NCBI GenBank assembly: GCA_036435485.1
Contig: JAZHRN010000137.1
Span: forward strand, 2,046,001-2,110,000
Direction: 5' to 3'
DNA length: 64,000 nt
From: Saposhnikovia divaricata
Taxonomy: Eukaryota; Streptophyta; Magnoliopsida; Apiales; Apiaceae
In this document: piece after piece, positions 14,892 through 30,561 of the stretch
Layout of the letters: each line of letters starts with the position of its first letter
Numbering within the stretch: position 1 is the stretch's first letter
Made by a program: the position numbers and the translations under genes
Notes under the pieces: generated by a model
What the model saw: only the letters and a program-made list of their open reading frames with translations
Database searches by the model: none
Told to the model about the DNA's origin: nothing

Positions 14892-17800
14892 TTTGGGGTT
14901 TAGGGTTCATGGTTCCAAAAACCGAGTTTCGATCATATCAGCTCCGATTCCGGTCCGAAATGCGTCAAATATAATTTCGTTGTATTCCAATAACCCATAG
15001 GAACAAAATATGTAAAAATATCCACAAAATGGACCGACTCGATTTTTAACAATATCTCGTGTGCAAACACCTATTTAGGATTATCCGAAAACCGAGTTTC
15101 GATCATATCAGCTCCGATTCAGGTCCAAATTTCGTCAAATAAAATTTCATTGAATTCCAATAATCCATAAGAACAAAATATGTAAAAATATCCCTAAACT
15201 GGTTCGACTCAATTTTTAACAATATCTCGTGTACTAACCCCTTTGAGGATTATCCGAAAACCGAGTTTCGGTCATTTTAGCCCCGATTCAGGTCCAAACT
15301 GCACCAAATAAAATTTCATTGCATTCCAATAACCCATAAGAACAAAATATGTAAAAATATCCAGAAAATGGTCCGACTCGATTTTTAACAATATCACGTG
15401 TACTAAGCCCTTTGAGGATTATCCAAAAATCAAGTTTCGATTATATCAGCTCCGATTCAGGTCTGAATTGCGTCAAATAAATTTTCGTTGAATTCCAATT
15501 ACCCATAGGAACAAAATATATAAAAATATCCACAAAATGGTCCGACTTGATTTTTAACAATATCCCGTGTACTAACCCCTTTGAGAATTTTCCGAAAACC
15601 GAGTTTCGATCATATCTGCTCCGATTCCGGTCCGAACTGCGTCAAATAAAATTTTGTTGAATTCCAATAACCCATAGGAACAAAATATTTAAAAATATCC
15701 AGAAAATGGTCCGACTCGATTTTTAACAATATCCCGTGTACTAACCCCTTTGAGGATTATCCGAAAACCGAGTTTCGATCATATCAGCTTCGATTCAAGT
15801 CCGAACGACACCAAATAAAATTTCATTGAATTCCAATAACCCATAGGAACAAAATATATAAAAATATCCAGAAAATGGTCCAACTTGATTTTTAACGATA
15901 TCCCGTGTACTAACCCCTTTGAGAATTTTCCGAAAGCCGAGTTTCGATCATATCAGCTCCGATTCAGGTCCGAACTCCGTCAAAAAAAATTTCGTTGAAT
16001 TCCAATAACCCATAGGAACAAAATATGTAAAAATATCCAGAAAATGGTCGGACTCGATTTTTAACAATATCCCGTGTACTAACTCTTTTGAGGATTATCC
16101 AAAACCGAGTTTCGATCATATCAGCTTCGATTCAAGTCCGAACTGCACCAAATAAAATTTCATTGAATTCCAATAACCCATAGAAACAAAATATATAAAA
16201 ATATCCACAAAATGGTCCAACTTGATTTTTAACGATATCCCGTGTACTAACCCCTTTGGGGTTTAGGGTTCATGGTTCCAAAAACCGAGTTTCGATCATA
16301 TCAGCTCCGATTCCGGTCCGAAATGCGTCAAATATAATTTCGTTGTATTCCAATAACCCATAGGAACAAAATATGTAAAAATATCCACAAAATGGACCGA
16401 CTCGATTTTTAACAATATCTCGTGTGCAAACACCTATTTAGGATTATCCGAAAACCGAGTTTCGATCATATCAGCTCCGATTCAGGTCCAAATTTCGTCA
16501 AATAAAATTTCATTGAATTCCAATAATCCATAAGAACAAAATATGTAAAAATATCCCTAAACTGGTTCGACTCAATTTTTAACAATATCTCGTGTACTAA
16601 CCCCTTTGAGGATTATCCGAAAACCGAGTTTCGGTCATTTCAGCCCCGATTCAGGTCCAAACTGCACCAAATAAAATTTCATTGCATTCCAATAACCCAT
16701 AAGAACAAAATATGTAAAAATATCCAGAAAATGGTCCGACTCGATTTTTAACAATATCACGTGTACTAACCCCTTTGAGGATTATCCAAAAATCAAGTTT
16801 CGATTATATCAGCTCCGATTCAGGTCTGAATTGCGTCAAATAAATTTTCGTTGAATTCCAATAACCCATAGGAACAAAATATATAAAAATATCCACAAAA
16901 TGGTCTGACTTGATTTTTAACAATATCCCGTGTACTAACCCCTTTGAGAATTTTCCGAAAACCGAGTTTCGATCATATCTGCTCCGATTCCGGTCCGAAC
17001 TGCGTCAAATAAAATTTTGTTGAATTCCAATAACCCATAGGAACAAAATATGTAAAAATATCCAGAAAATGGTCCGACTCGATTTTTAACAATATCCCGT
17101 GTACTAACCCCTTTGAGGATTATCCGAAAACCGAGTTTCGGTCATATCAGCTTCGATTCAAGTCCGAACGGCACCAAATAAAATTTCATTGAATTCCAAT
17201 AACCCATAGGAACAAAATATATAAAAATATCCACAAAATGGTCCAACTTGATTTTTAACGATATCCCGTGTACTAACCCCTTTGAGAATTTTCCGAAAGC
17301 CGAGTTTCGATCATATCAGCTCCGATTCCGGTCCGAACTCCGTCAAAAAAAATTTCATTGAATTCCAATAACCTATAGGAACAAAATATGTAAAAATATC
17401 CAGAAAATGGTACGACTCGATTTTTAACAATATCCCGTGTACTAACCCTTTTGAGGATTATCCAAAACCGAGTTTCGATCATATCAGCTTCGATTCAAGT
17501 CCGAACGGCACCAAATAAAATTTCATTGAATTCCAATAACCCATAGAAACAAAATATATAAAAATATCCACAAAATGGTCCAACTTGATTTTTAACGATA
17601 TCCCGTGTACTAACCCCTTTGGGGTTTAGGGTTCATGGTTCCAAAAACCGAGTTTCGATCATATCAGCTCCGATTCCGGTCCGAAATGCGTCAAATAAAA
17701 TTTGGTTGTATTCCAATAACCCATAGGAACAAAATATGTAAAAATATCCACAAAATGGACCGACTCGATTTTTAACAATATCTCGTGTGCAAACACCTAT

Positions 17801-20800
17801 TTAGGATTATCCGAAAACCGAGTTTCGATCATATTAGCTCCGATTCGGGTCCAAATTTCGTCAAATAAAATTTCATTGAATTCCAATAATCCATAAGAAC
17901 AAAATATGTAAAAATATCCCTAAACTAGTTCGACTCAATTTTTAACAATATCTCGTGTACTAACCCCTTTGAGGATTATCCGAAAACCGAGTTTCGGTCA
18001 TTTCAGCCCCGATTCAGGTCCAAACTGCACCAAATAAAATTTCATTGCATTCCAATAACCCATAAGAACAAAATATGTAAAAATATCCAGAAAATGGTCC
18101 GACTCGATTTTTAACAATATCACGTGTACTAACCCGTTTGAGGATTATCCAAAAATCAAGTTTCATTATATTAGCTCCGATTCAGGTCTGAATTGCGTCA
18201 AATAAATTTTCGTTGAATTCCAATAACCCATAGGAACAAAATATATAAAAATATCCACAAAATGGTCCGACTTGATTTTTAACAATATCCCGTGTACTAA
18301 CCCCTTTGAGAATTTTCCGAAAACCGAGTTTCGATCATATCTGCTCCGATTCCGTTCCGAACTGCGTCAAATAAAATTTTGTTGAATTCCAATAACCCAT
18401 AGGAACAAAATATGTAAAAATATCCAGAAAATGGTCCGACTCGATTTTTAACAATATCCCGTGTACTAACCCCTTTGAGGATTATCCGAAAACCGAGTTT
18501 CGATCATATCAGCTTCGATTCAAGTCCGAACGGCACCAAATAAAATTTCATTGAATTCCAATAACCCATAGGAACAAAATATATAAAAATATCCAAAAAA
18601 TGGTCCAACTTGATTTTTAACTATATCCCGTGTACTAACCCCTTTGAGAATTTTCCGAAAGCCGAGTTTCGATCATATCAGCTCCGATTCCGGTCCGAAC
18701 TCCGTCAAAAAAAATTTCGTTGAATTCCAATAACCCATAGGAACAAAATATGTAAAAATATCCAGAAAATGGTCCGACTCGATTTTTAACAATATCCCGT
18801 GTACTAACCCTTTTGAGGATTATCCAAAACCGAGTTTCGATCATATCAGCTTCGATTCAAGTCCGAACGGCACCAAATAAAATTTCATTGAATTCCAATA
18901 ACCCATAGAAACAAAATATATAAAAATATCCACAAAATGGTCCAACTTGATTTTTAACGATATCCCGTGTACTAACCCCTTTGGGGGTTTAGGGTTCATG
19001 GTTCCAAAAACCGAGTTTCGATCATATCAGCTCCGATTCCGGTCCGAAATGCGTCAAATAAAATTTGGTTGTATTCCAATAACCCATAGGAACAAAATAT
19101 GTAAAAATATCCACAAAATGGACTGACTCGATTTTTAACAATATCTCGTGTGCAAACACCTATTTAGGATTATCCGAAAACCGAGTTTCGATCATATCAG
19201 CTCCGATTCAGGTCCAAATTTCGTCAAATAAAATTTCATTGAATTCCAATAATCCATAAGAACAAAATATGTAAAAATATCCCTAAACTGGTTCGACTCA
19301 ATTTTTAACAATATCTCGTGTACTAACCCCTTTGAGGATTATCCGAAAACCGAGTTTCGGTCATTTCAGCCCCGATTCAGGTCCAAACTGCACCAAATAA
19401 AATTTCATTGCATTCCAATAACCCATAAGAACAAAATATGTAAAAATATCCAGAAAATGGTCTGACTCGATTTTTAACAATATCACGTGTACTAACCCCT
19501 TTGAGGATTATCCAAAAATCAAGTTTCGATTATATCAGCTCCGATTCAGGTCTGAATTGCGTCAAATAAATTTTCGTTGAATTCCAATAACCCATAGGAA
19601 CAAAATATATAAAAATATCCACAAAATGGTCTGACTTGATTTTTAACAATATCCCGTGTACTAACCCCTTTGAGAATTTTCCGAAAACCGAGTTTCGATC
19701 ATATCTGCTCCGATTCCGGTCCGAACTGCGTCAAATAAAATTTTGTTGAATTCCAATAACCCATAGGAACAAAATATGTAAAAATATCCAGAAAATGGTC
19801 CGACTCGATTTTTAACAATATCCCGTGTACTAACCCCTTTGAGGATTATCCGAAAACCGAGTTTCGGTCATATCAGCTTCGATTCAAGTCCGAACGGCAC
19901 CAAATAAAATTTCATTGAATTCCAATAACCCATAGGAACAAAATATATAAAAATATCCAAAAAATGGTCCAACTTTATTTTTAACTATATCCCGTGTACT
20001 AACCCCTTTGAGAATTTTCCGAAAGCCGAGTTTCGATCATATCAGCTCCGATTCCGGTCCGAACTCCGTCAAAAAAAATTTCGTTGAATTCCAATAACCC
20101 ATAGGAACAAAATATGTAAAAATATCCAGAAAATGGTCCGACTCGATTTTTAACAATATCCCGTGTACTAACCCTTTTGAGGATTATCCAAAACCGAGTT
20201 TCGATCATATCAGCTTCGATTCAAGTCCGAACGGCACCAAATAAAATTTCATTGAATTCCAATAACCCATAGAAACAAAATATATAAAAATATCCACAAA
20301 ATGGTCCAACTTGATTTTTAACGATATCCCGTGTACTAACCCCTTTGGGGGTTTAGGGTTCATGGTTCCAAAAACCGAGTTTCGATCATATCAGCTCCGA
20401 TTCCGGTCCGAAATGCGTCAAATAAAATTTGGTTGTATTCCAATAACCCATAGGAACAAAATATGTAAAAATATCCACAAAATGGACCGACTCGATTTTT
20501 AACAATATCTCGTGTGCAAACACCTATTTAGGATTATCCGAAAACCGAGTTTCGATCATATCAGCTCCGATTCAGGTCCAAATTTCGTCAAATAAAATTT
20601 CATTGAATTCCAATAATCCATAAGAACAAAATATGTAAAAATATCCCTAAACTGGTTCGACTCAATTTTTAACAATATCTCGTGTACTAACCCCTTTGAG
20701 GATTATCCGAAAACCGAGTTTCGGTCATTTCAGCCCCGATTCAGGTCCAAACTGCACCAAATAAAATTTCATTGGATTCCAATAACCCATAAGAACAAAA

Positions 20801-23800
20801 TATGTAAAAATATCCAGAAAATGGTCTGACTCGATTTTTAACAATATCACGTGTACTAACCCCTTTGAGGATTATCCAAAAATCAAGTTTCGATTATATC
20901 AGCTCCGATTCAGGTCTGAATTGCGTCAAATAAATTTTCGTTGAATTCCAATAACCCATAGGAACAAAATATATAAAAATATCCACAAAATGGTCTGACA
21001 TGATTTTTAACAATATCCCGTGTACTAACCCCTTTGAGAATTTTCCGAAAACCGAGTTGCGATCATATCTGCTCCGATTCCGGTCCGAACTGCGTCAAAT
21101 AAAATTTTGTTGAATTCCAATAACCCATAGGAACAAAATATGTAAAAATATCCAGAAAATGGTCCAACTCGATTTTTAACAATATCCCGTGTACTAACCC
21201 CTTTGAGGATTATCCGAAAACCGAGTTTCGATCATATCAGCTTCGATTCAAGTCCGAACGGCACCAAATAAAATTTCATTGAATTCCAATAACCCATACG
21301 AACAAAATATATAAAAATATCCACAAAATGGTCCAACTTGATTTTTAACGATATCACGTGTACTAACCCCTTTGAGAATTTTCCGAAAGCCGAGTTTCGA
21401 TCATATCAGCTCCGATTCCGGTCCGAACTCCGTCAAAAAAAATTTCGTTGAATTCCAATAACCCATAGGAACAAAATATGTAAAAATATCCAGAAAATGG
21501 TCCGACTCGATTTTTAACAATATCCCGTGTACTAACCCTTTTGAGGATTATCCAAAACCGAGTTTCGATCATATCAGCTTCGATTCAAGTCCGAACGGCA
21601 CCAAATAAAATTTCATTGAATTCCAATAACCCATAGAAACAAAATATATAAAAATATCCACAAAATGGTCCAACTTGATTTTTAACGATATCCCGTGTAC
21701 TAACCCCTTTGGGGGTTTAGGGTTCATGGTTCCAAAAACCGAGTTTCGATCATATCAGCTCCGATTCCGGTCCGAAATGCGTCAAATAAAATTTGGTTGT
21801 ATTCCAATAACCCATAGGAACAAAATATGTAAAAATATCCACAAAATGGACCGACTCGATTTTTAACAATATCTCGTGTGCAAACACCTATTTAGGATTA
21901 TCCGAAAACCGAGTTTCGATCATATCAGCTCCGATTCAGGTCCAAATTTCGTCAAATAAAATTTCATTGAATTCCAATAATCCATAAGAACAAAATATGT
22001 AAAAATATCCCTAAACTGGTTCGACTCAATTTTTAACAATATCTCGTGTACTAACCCCTTTGAGGATTATCCGAAAACCGAGTTTCGGTCATTTCAGCCC
22101 CGATTCAGGTCCAAACTGCACCAAATAAAATTTCATTGCATTCCAATAACCCATAAGAACAAAATATGTAAAAATATCCAGAAAATGGTCTGACTCGATT
22201 TTTAACAATATCACGTGTACTAACCCCTTTGAGGATTATCCAAAAATCAAGTTTCGATTATATCAGCTCCGATTCAGGTCTGAATTGCGTCAAATAAATT
22301 TTCGTTGAATTCCAATAACCCATAGGAACAAAATATATAAAAATATCCACAAAATGGTCTGACATGATTTTTAACAATATCCCGTGTACTAACCCCTTTG
22401 AGAATTTTCCGAAAACCGAGTTTCGATCATATCTGCTCCGATTCCGGTCCGAACTGCGTCAAATAAAATTTTGTTGAATTCCAATAACCCATAGGAACAA
22501 AATATGTAAAAATATCCAGAAAATGGTCCAACTCGATTTTTAACAATATCCCGTGTACTAACCCCTTTGAGGATTATCCGAAAACCGAGTTTCGATCATA
22601 TCAGCTTCGATTCAAGTCCGAACGGCACCAAATAAAATTTCATTGAATTCCAATAACCCATACGAACAAAATATATAAAAATATCCACAAAATGGTCCAA
22701 CTTGATTTTTAACGATATCACGTGTACTAACCCCTTTGAGAATTTTCCGAAAGCCGAGTTTCGATCATATCAGCTCCGATTCCGGTCCGAACTCCGTCAA
22801 AAAAAATTTCGTTGAATTCCAATAACCCATAGGAACAAAATATGTAAAAATATCCAGAAAATGGTCCGACTCGATTTTTAACAATATCCCGTGTACTAAC
22901 CCTTTTGAGGATTATCCAAAACCGAGTTTCGATCATATCAGCTTCGATTCAAGTCCGAACGGCACCAAATAAAATTTCATTGAATTCCAATAACCCATAG
23001 AAACAAAATATATAAAAATATCCACAAAATGGTCCAACTTGATTTTTAACGATATCCCGTGTACTAACCCCTTTGGGGTTTAGGGTTCATGGTTCCAAAA
23101 ACCGAGTTTCTATCATATCAGCTCCGATTCCGGTCCGAAATGCGTCAAATAAAATTTGGTTGTATTCCAATAACCCATAGGAACAAAATATGTAAAAATA
23201 TCCACAAAATGGACCGACTCGATTTTTAACAATATCTCGTGTGCAAACACCTATTTAGGATTATCCGAAAACCGAGTTTCGATCATATCAGCTCCGATTC
23301 AGGTCCAAATTTCGTCAAATAAAATTTCATTGAATTCCAATAATCCATAAGAACAAAATATGTAAAAATATCCCTAAACTGGTTCGACTCAATTTTTAAC
23401 AATATCTCGTGTACTAACCCCTTTGAGGATTATCCGAAAACCGAGTTTCGGTCATTTCAGCCCCGATTCAGGTCCAAACTGCACCAAATAAAATTTCATT
23501 GCATTCCAATAACCCATAAGAACAAAATATGTAAAAATATCCAGAAAATGGTCCGACTCGATTTTTAACAATATCACGTGTACTAACTCCTTTGAGGATT
23601 ATCCAAAAATCAAGTTTCGATTATATCAGCTCCGATTCAGGTCTGAATTGCGTCAAATAAATTTTCGTTGAATTCCAATAACCCATAGGAACAAAATATA
23701 TAAAAATATCCACAAAATGGTCCGACTTGATTTTTAACAATATCCCGTGTACTAACCCCTTTGAGAATTTTCCGAAAACCGAGTTTCGATCATATCTGCT

Positions 23801-26800
23801 CCGATTCCGGTCCGAACTGCGTCAAATAAAATTTTGTTGAATTCCAATAACCCATAGAAACAAAATATGTAAAAATATCCAGAAAATGGTCCGACTCGAT
23901 TTTTAACAATATCCCGTGTACTAACCCCTTTGAGGATTATCCGAAAACCGAGTTTCGATCATATCAGCTTCGATTCAAGTCCGAACGGCACCAAATAAAA
24001 TTTCATTGAATTCCAATAACCCATAGGAACAAAATATATAAAAATATCCACAAAATGGTCCAACTTGATTTTTAACGATATCACGTGTACTAACCCCTTT
24101 GAGAATTTTCCGAAAGCCGAGTTTCGATCATATCAGCTCCGATTCCGGTCCGAACTCCGTCAAAAAAAATTTCGTTGAATTCCAATAACCCATAGGAACA
24201 AAATATGTAAAAATATCCAGAAAATGGTCCGACTCGATTTTTAACAATATCCCGTGTACTAACCCTTTTGAGGATTATCCAAAACCGAGTTTCGATCATA
24301 TCAGCTTCGATTCAAGTCCGAACGGCACCAAATAAAATTTCATTGAATTCCAATAACCCATAGAAACAAAATATATAAAAATATCCACAAAATGGTCCAA
24401 CTTGATTTTTAACGATATCCCGTGTACTAACCCCTTTGGGGTTTAGGGTTCATGGTTCCAAAAACCGAGTTTCGATCATATCAGCTCCGATTCCGGTCCG
24501 AAATGCGTCAAATAAAATTTGGTTGTATTCCAATAACCCATAGGAACAAAATATGTAAAAATATCCACAAAATGGACCGACTCGATTTTTAACAATATCT
24601 CGTGTGCAAACACCTATTTAGGATTATCCGAAAACCGAGTTTCGATCATATCAGCTCCGATTCAGGTCCAAATTTCGTCAAATAAAATTTTATTGAATTC
24701 CAATAATCCATAAGAACAAAATATGTAAAAATATCCCTAAACTGGTTCGACACAATTTTTAACAATATCTCGTGTACTAACTCCTTTGAGGATTATCCGA
24801 AAACCGAGTTTCGGTCATTTCAGCCCCGATTCAGGTCCAAACTGCACCAAATAAAATTTCATTGCATTCCAATAACCCATAAGAACAAAATATGTAAAAA
24901 TATCCAGAAAATGGTCCGACTCGATTTTTAACAATATCACGTGTACTAACCCCTTTGAGGATTATCCAAAAATCAAGTTTCGATTATATCAGCTCCGATT
25001 CAGGTCTGAATTGCGTCAAATAAATTTTCGTTGAATTCAATAACCCATAGGAACAAAATATATAAAAATATCCACAAAATGGTCCGACTTGATTTTTAAC
25101 AATATCCCGTGTACTAACCCCTTTGAGAATTTTCCGAAAACCGAGTTTCGATCATATCTGCTCCGATTCCGGTCCGAACTGCGTCAAATAAAATTTTGTT
25201 GAATTCCAATAACCCATAGGAACAAAATATGTAAAAATATCCAGAAAATGGTCCGACTCGATTTTTAATAATATCCCGTGTACTAACCCCTTTGAGGATT
25301 ATCCGAAAACCGAGTTTCGATCATATCAGCTTCGATTCAAGTCCGAACGGCACCAAATAAAATTTCATTGAATTCTAATAACCCATATGAACAAAATATA
25401 TAAAAATATCCACAAAATGGTCCAACTTGATTTTTAACGATATCACGTGTACTAACCCCTTTGAGAATTTTCCGAAAGCCGAGTTTCGATCATATCAGCT
25501 CCGATTCCGGTCCGAACTCCGTCAAAAAAAATTTCGTTGAATTCCAATAACCCATAGGAACAAAATATGTAAAAATATCCAGAAAATGGTCCGACTCGAT
25601 TTTTAACAATATCCCGTGTACTAACCCTTTTGAGGATTATCCAAAACCGAGTTTCGATCATATCAGCTTCGATTCAAGTCCGAACGACACCAAATAAAAT
25701 TTCATTGAATTCCAATAACCCATAGAAACAAAATATATAAAAATATCCACAAAATGGTCCAACTTGATTTTTAACGATATCCCGTGTACTAACCCCTTTA
25801 GGGTTTAGGGTTCATGGTTCCAAAAACCGAGTTTCGATCATATCAGCTCCGATTCCGGTCCGAAATGCGTCAAATAAAATTTGGTTGTATTCCAATAACC
25901 CGTAGGAACAAAATATGTAAAAATATCCACAAAATGGACCGACTCGATTTTTAACAATATCTCGTGTGCAAACACCTATTTAGGATTATCCGAAAACCGA
26001 GTTTCGATCATATCAGCTCCGATTCAGGTCCAAATTTCGTCAAATAAAATTTCATTGAATTCCAATAATCCATAAGAACAAAATATGTAAAAATATCCCT
26101 AAACTGGTTCGACTCAATTTTTAACAATATCTCGTGTACTAACCCCTTTGAGGATTATCCGAAAACCGAGTTTCGGTCATTTCAGCCCCGATTCAGGTCC
26201 AAACTGCACCAAATAAAATTTCATTGCATTCCAATAACCCATAAGAACAAAATATGTAAAAATATCCAGAAAATGGTCTGACTCGATTTTTAACAATATC
26301 ACGTGTACTAACCCCTTTGAGGATTATCCAAAAATCAAGTTTCGATTATATCAGCTCCGATTCAGGTCTGAATTGCGTCAAATAAATTTTCGTTGAATTC
26401 CAATAACCCATAGGAACAAAATATATAAAAATATCCACAAAATGGTCTGACTTGATTTTTAACAATATCCCGTGTACTAACCCCTTTGAGAATTTTCCGA
26501 AAACCGAGTTTCGATCATATCTGCTCCGATTCCGGTCCGAACTGCGTCAAATAAAATTTTGTTGAATTCCAATAACCCATAGGAACAAAATATGTAAAAA
26601 TATCCAGAAAATGGTCCGACTCGATTTTTAACAATATCCCGTGTACTAACCCCTTTGAGGATTATCCGAAAACCGAGTTTCGATCATATCAGCTTCGATT
26701 CAAGTCCGAACGGCACCAAATAAAATTTCATTGAATTCCAATAACCCATAGGAACAAAATATATAAAAATATCCACAAAATGGTCCAACTTGATTTTTAA

Positions 26801-27159
26801 CGATATCACGTGTACTAACCCCTTTGAGAATTTTCCGAAAGCCGAGTTTCGATCATATCAGCTCCGATTCCGGTCCGAACTCCGTCAAAAAAAATTTCGT
26901 TGAATTCCAATAACCCATAGGAACAAAATATGTAAAAATATCCAGAAAATGGTCCGACTCGATTTTTAACAATATCCCGTGTACTAACCCTTTTAGGGAT
27001 TATCCAAAACCGAGTTTCGATCATATCAGCTTCGATTCAAGTCCGAACGGCACCAAATAAAATTTCATTGAATTCCAATAACCCATAGAAACAAAATATA
27101 TAAAAATATCCACAAAATGGTCCAACTTGATTTTTAACGATATCCCGTGTACTAACCCC
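14892..27159 (+). repeat. Nine consecutive 8-monomer HOR units (about 1363 bp each)
   Basis: Class A begins at 14892, 16255, 17618, 18980, 20344, 21708, 23072, 24435 and 25797, and the next at 27160, giving periods of 1362-1364 bp. Class markers are: A with the telomere-like motif, a TGTATTCC variant and GTGTGCAAACAC; B with CTATTTAGGATT and CCCTAAACTGG; C with TTTCAGCCCC and CACGTG; D with AAAAATCAAG; E with TCTGCTCC and AATTTTGTTG; F with CTTCGATTCAAG and ATATATAAAAA; G with GAAAGCCGAG and CCGTCAAAAAAAATT; H with CCAAAACCGAG and CATAGAAAC. Confidence 0.92.
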
Positions 27160-28860
27160 TTTGGGGTTTAGGGTTCATGGTTCCAAAAACCGAGTTTCGA
27201 TCATATCAGCTCCGATTCCGGTCCGAAATGCGTCAAATAAAATTTGGTTGTATTCCAATAACCCATAGGAACAAAATATGTAAAAATATCCACAAAATGG
27301 ACCGACTCGATTTTTAACAATATCTCGTGTGCAAACACCTATTTAGGATTATCCGAAAACCGAGTTTCGATCATATCAGCTCCGATTCAGGTCCAAATTT
27401 CGTCAAATAAAATTTTATTGAATTCCAATAATCCATAAGAACAAAATATGTAAAAATATCCCTAAACTGGTTCGACTCAATTTTTAACAATATCTCGTGT
27501 ACTAACCCCTTTGAGGATTATCCGAAAACCGAGTTTCGGTCATTTCAGCCCCGATTCAGGTCCAAACTGCACCAAATAAAATTTCATTGCATTCCAATAA
27601 CCCATAAGAACAAAATATGTAAAAATATCCAGAAAATGGTCCGACTCGATTTTTAACAATATCACGTGTACTAACCCCTTTGAGGATTATCCAAAAATCA
27701 AGTTTCGATTATATCAGCTCCGATTCAGGTCTGAATTGCGTCAAATAAATTTTCGTTGAATTCCAATAACCCATAGGAACAAAATATATAAAAATATCCA
27801 CAAAATGGTCCGACTTGATTTTTAACAATATCCCGTGTACTAACCCCTTTGAGAATTTTCCGAAAACCGAGTTTCGATCATATCTGCTCCGATTCCGGTC
27901 CGAACTGCGTCAAATAAAATTTTGTTGAATTCCAATAACCCATAGGAACAAAATATGTAAAAATATCCAGAAAATAGTCCGACTCGATTTTTAACAATAT
28001 CCCGTGTACTAACCCCTTTGAGGATTATCCGAAAACCGAGTTTCGATCATATCAGCTTCGATTCAAGTCCGAACGGCACCAAATAAAATTTCATTGAATT
28101 CTAATAACCCATATGAACAAAATATATAAAAATATCCACAAAATGGTCCAACTTGATTTTTAACGATATCCCGTGTACTAACCCCTTTGAGAATTTTCCG
28201 AAAACCGAGTTTCGATCATATCTGCTCCGATTCCGGTCCGAACTGCGTCAAATAAAATTTTGTTGAATTCCAATAACCCATAGGAACAAAATATGTAAAA
28301 ATATCCAGAAAATGGTCCGACTTGATTTTTAACAATATCCCGTGTACTAACCCCTTTGAGGATTATCCGAAAATCGAGTTTCGATCATATCAGCTTCGAT
28401 TCAAGTCCGAACGGCACCAAATAAAATTTCATTGAATTCCAATAACCCATAGGAACAAAATATATAAAAATATCCACAAAATGGTCCAACTTGATTTTTA
28501 ACGATATCCCGTGTACTAACCCCTTTGAGAATTTTCCGAAAGCCGAGTTTCGATCATATCAGCTCCGATTCCGGTCCGAACTCCGTCAAAAAAAATTTCG
28601 TTGAATTCCAATAACCCATAGGAACAAAATATGTAAAAATATCCAGAAAATGGTCCGACTCGATTTTTAACAATATCCCGTGTACTAACCCTTTTGAGGA
28701 TTATCCAAAACCGAGTTTCGATCATATCAGCTTCGATTCAAGTCCGAACGGCACCAAATAAAATTTCATTGAATTCCAATAACCCATAGAAACAAAATAT
28801 ATAAAAATATCCACAAAATGGTCCAACTTGATTTTTAACGATATCCCGTGTACTAACCCC
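27160..28860 (+). repeat. 10-monomer HOR variant, first of two (1701 bp)
   Basis: Order A-B-C-D-E-F-E-F-G-H: the E-F dimer occurs twice (E near 27849 and 28188, F near 28018 and 28357), adding about 338 bp to the 1363-bp unit. The rest matches neighbouring units. Confidence 0.88.
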
Positions 28861-30561
28861 TTTGGGGTTTAGGGTTCATGGTTCCAAAAACCGAGTTTCG
28901 ATCATATCAGCTCCGATTCCGGTCCGAAATGCGTCAAATAAAATTTGGTTGTATTCCAATAACCCATAGGAACAAAATATGTAAAAATATCCACAAAATG
29001 GACCGACTCGATTTTTAACAATATCTCGTGTGCAAACACCTATTTAGGATTATCCGAAAACCGAGTTTCGATCATATCAGCTCCGATTCAGGTCCAAATT
29101 TCGTCAAATAAAATTTTATTGAATTCCAATAATCCATAAGAACAAAATATGTAAAAATATCCCTAAACTGGTTCGACTCAATTTTTAACAATATCTCGTG
29201 TACTAACCCCTTTGAGGATTATCCGAAAACCGAGTTTCGGTCATTTCAGCCTCGATTCAGGTCCAAACTGCACCAAATAAAATTTCATTGCATTCCAATA
29301 ACCCATAAGAACAAAATATGTAAAAATATCCAGAAAATGGTCCGACTCGATTTTTAACAATATCACGTGTACTAACCCCTTTGAGGATTATCCAAAAATC
29401 AAGTTTCGATTATATCAGCTCCGATTCAGGTCTGAATTGCGTCAAATAAATTTTCGTTGAATTCCAATAACCCATAGGAACAAAATATATAAAAATATCC
29501 ACAAAATGGTCCGACTTGATTTTTAACAATATCCCGTGTACTAACCCCTTTGAGAATTTTTCGAAAACCGAGTTTCGATCATATCTTCTCCGATTCCGGT
29601 CCGAACTGCGTCAAATAAAATTTTGTTGAATTCCAATAACCCATAGGAACAAAATATGTAAAAATATCCAAAAAATGGTCCGACTCGATTTTTAACAATA
29701 TCCCGTGTACTAACCCCTTTGAGGATTATCCGAAAACCGAGTTTCGATCATATCAGCTTCGATTCAAGTCCGAACGGCACCAAATAAAATTTCATTGAAT
29801 TCTAATAACCCATATGAACAAAATATATAAAAATATCCACAAAATGGTCCAACTTGATTTTTAACGATATCCCGTGTACTAACCCCTTTGAGAATTTTCC
29901 GAAAACCGAGTTTCGATCATATCTGCTCCGATTCCGGTCCGAACTGCGTCAAATAAAATTTTGTTGAATTCCAATAACCCATAGGAACAAAATATGTAAA
30001 AATATCCAGAAAATGGTCCGACTTGATTTTTAACAATATCCCGTGTACTAACCCCTTTGAGGATTATCCGAAAACCGAGTTTCGATCATATCAGCTTCGA
30101 TTCAAGTCCGAACGGCACCAAATAAAATTTCATTGAATTCCAATAACCCATAGGAACAAAATATATAAAAATATCCACAAAATGGTCCAACTTGATTTTT
30201 AACGATATCCCGTGTACTAACCCCTTTGAGAATTTTCCGAAAGCCGAGGTTCGATCATATCAGCTCCGATTCCGGTCCGAACTCCGTCAAAAAAAATTTC
30301 GTTGAATTCCAATAACCCATAGGAACAAAATATGTAAAAATATCCAGAAAATGGTCCGACTCGATTTTTAACAATATCCCGTGTACTAACCCTTTTGAGG
30401 ATTATCCAAAACCGAGTTTCGATCATATCAGCTTCGATTCAAGTCCGAACGGCACCAAATAAAATTTCATTGAATTCCAATAACCCATAGAAACAAAATA
30501 TATAAAAATATCCACAAAATGGTCCAACTTTATTTTTAACGATATCCCGTGTACTAACCCC
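28861..30561 (+). repeat. 10-monomer HOR variant, second of two (1701 bp)
   Basis: Same E-F doubling as the preceding unit and the same 1701-bp length. Shared private bases include CCCATATGAACA in the first F of both. The pair probably arose by duplication of one 10-mer through unequal exchange. Confidence 0.88.

Noticed and set aside
20311..21866. Plus-strand frames of 63-86 codons across class A and B monomers
   Set aside because: Satellite sequence. Frame length depends on chance indels such as the extra G, and no domain is present.
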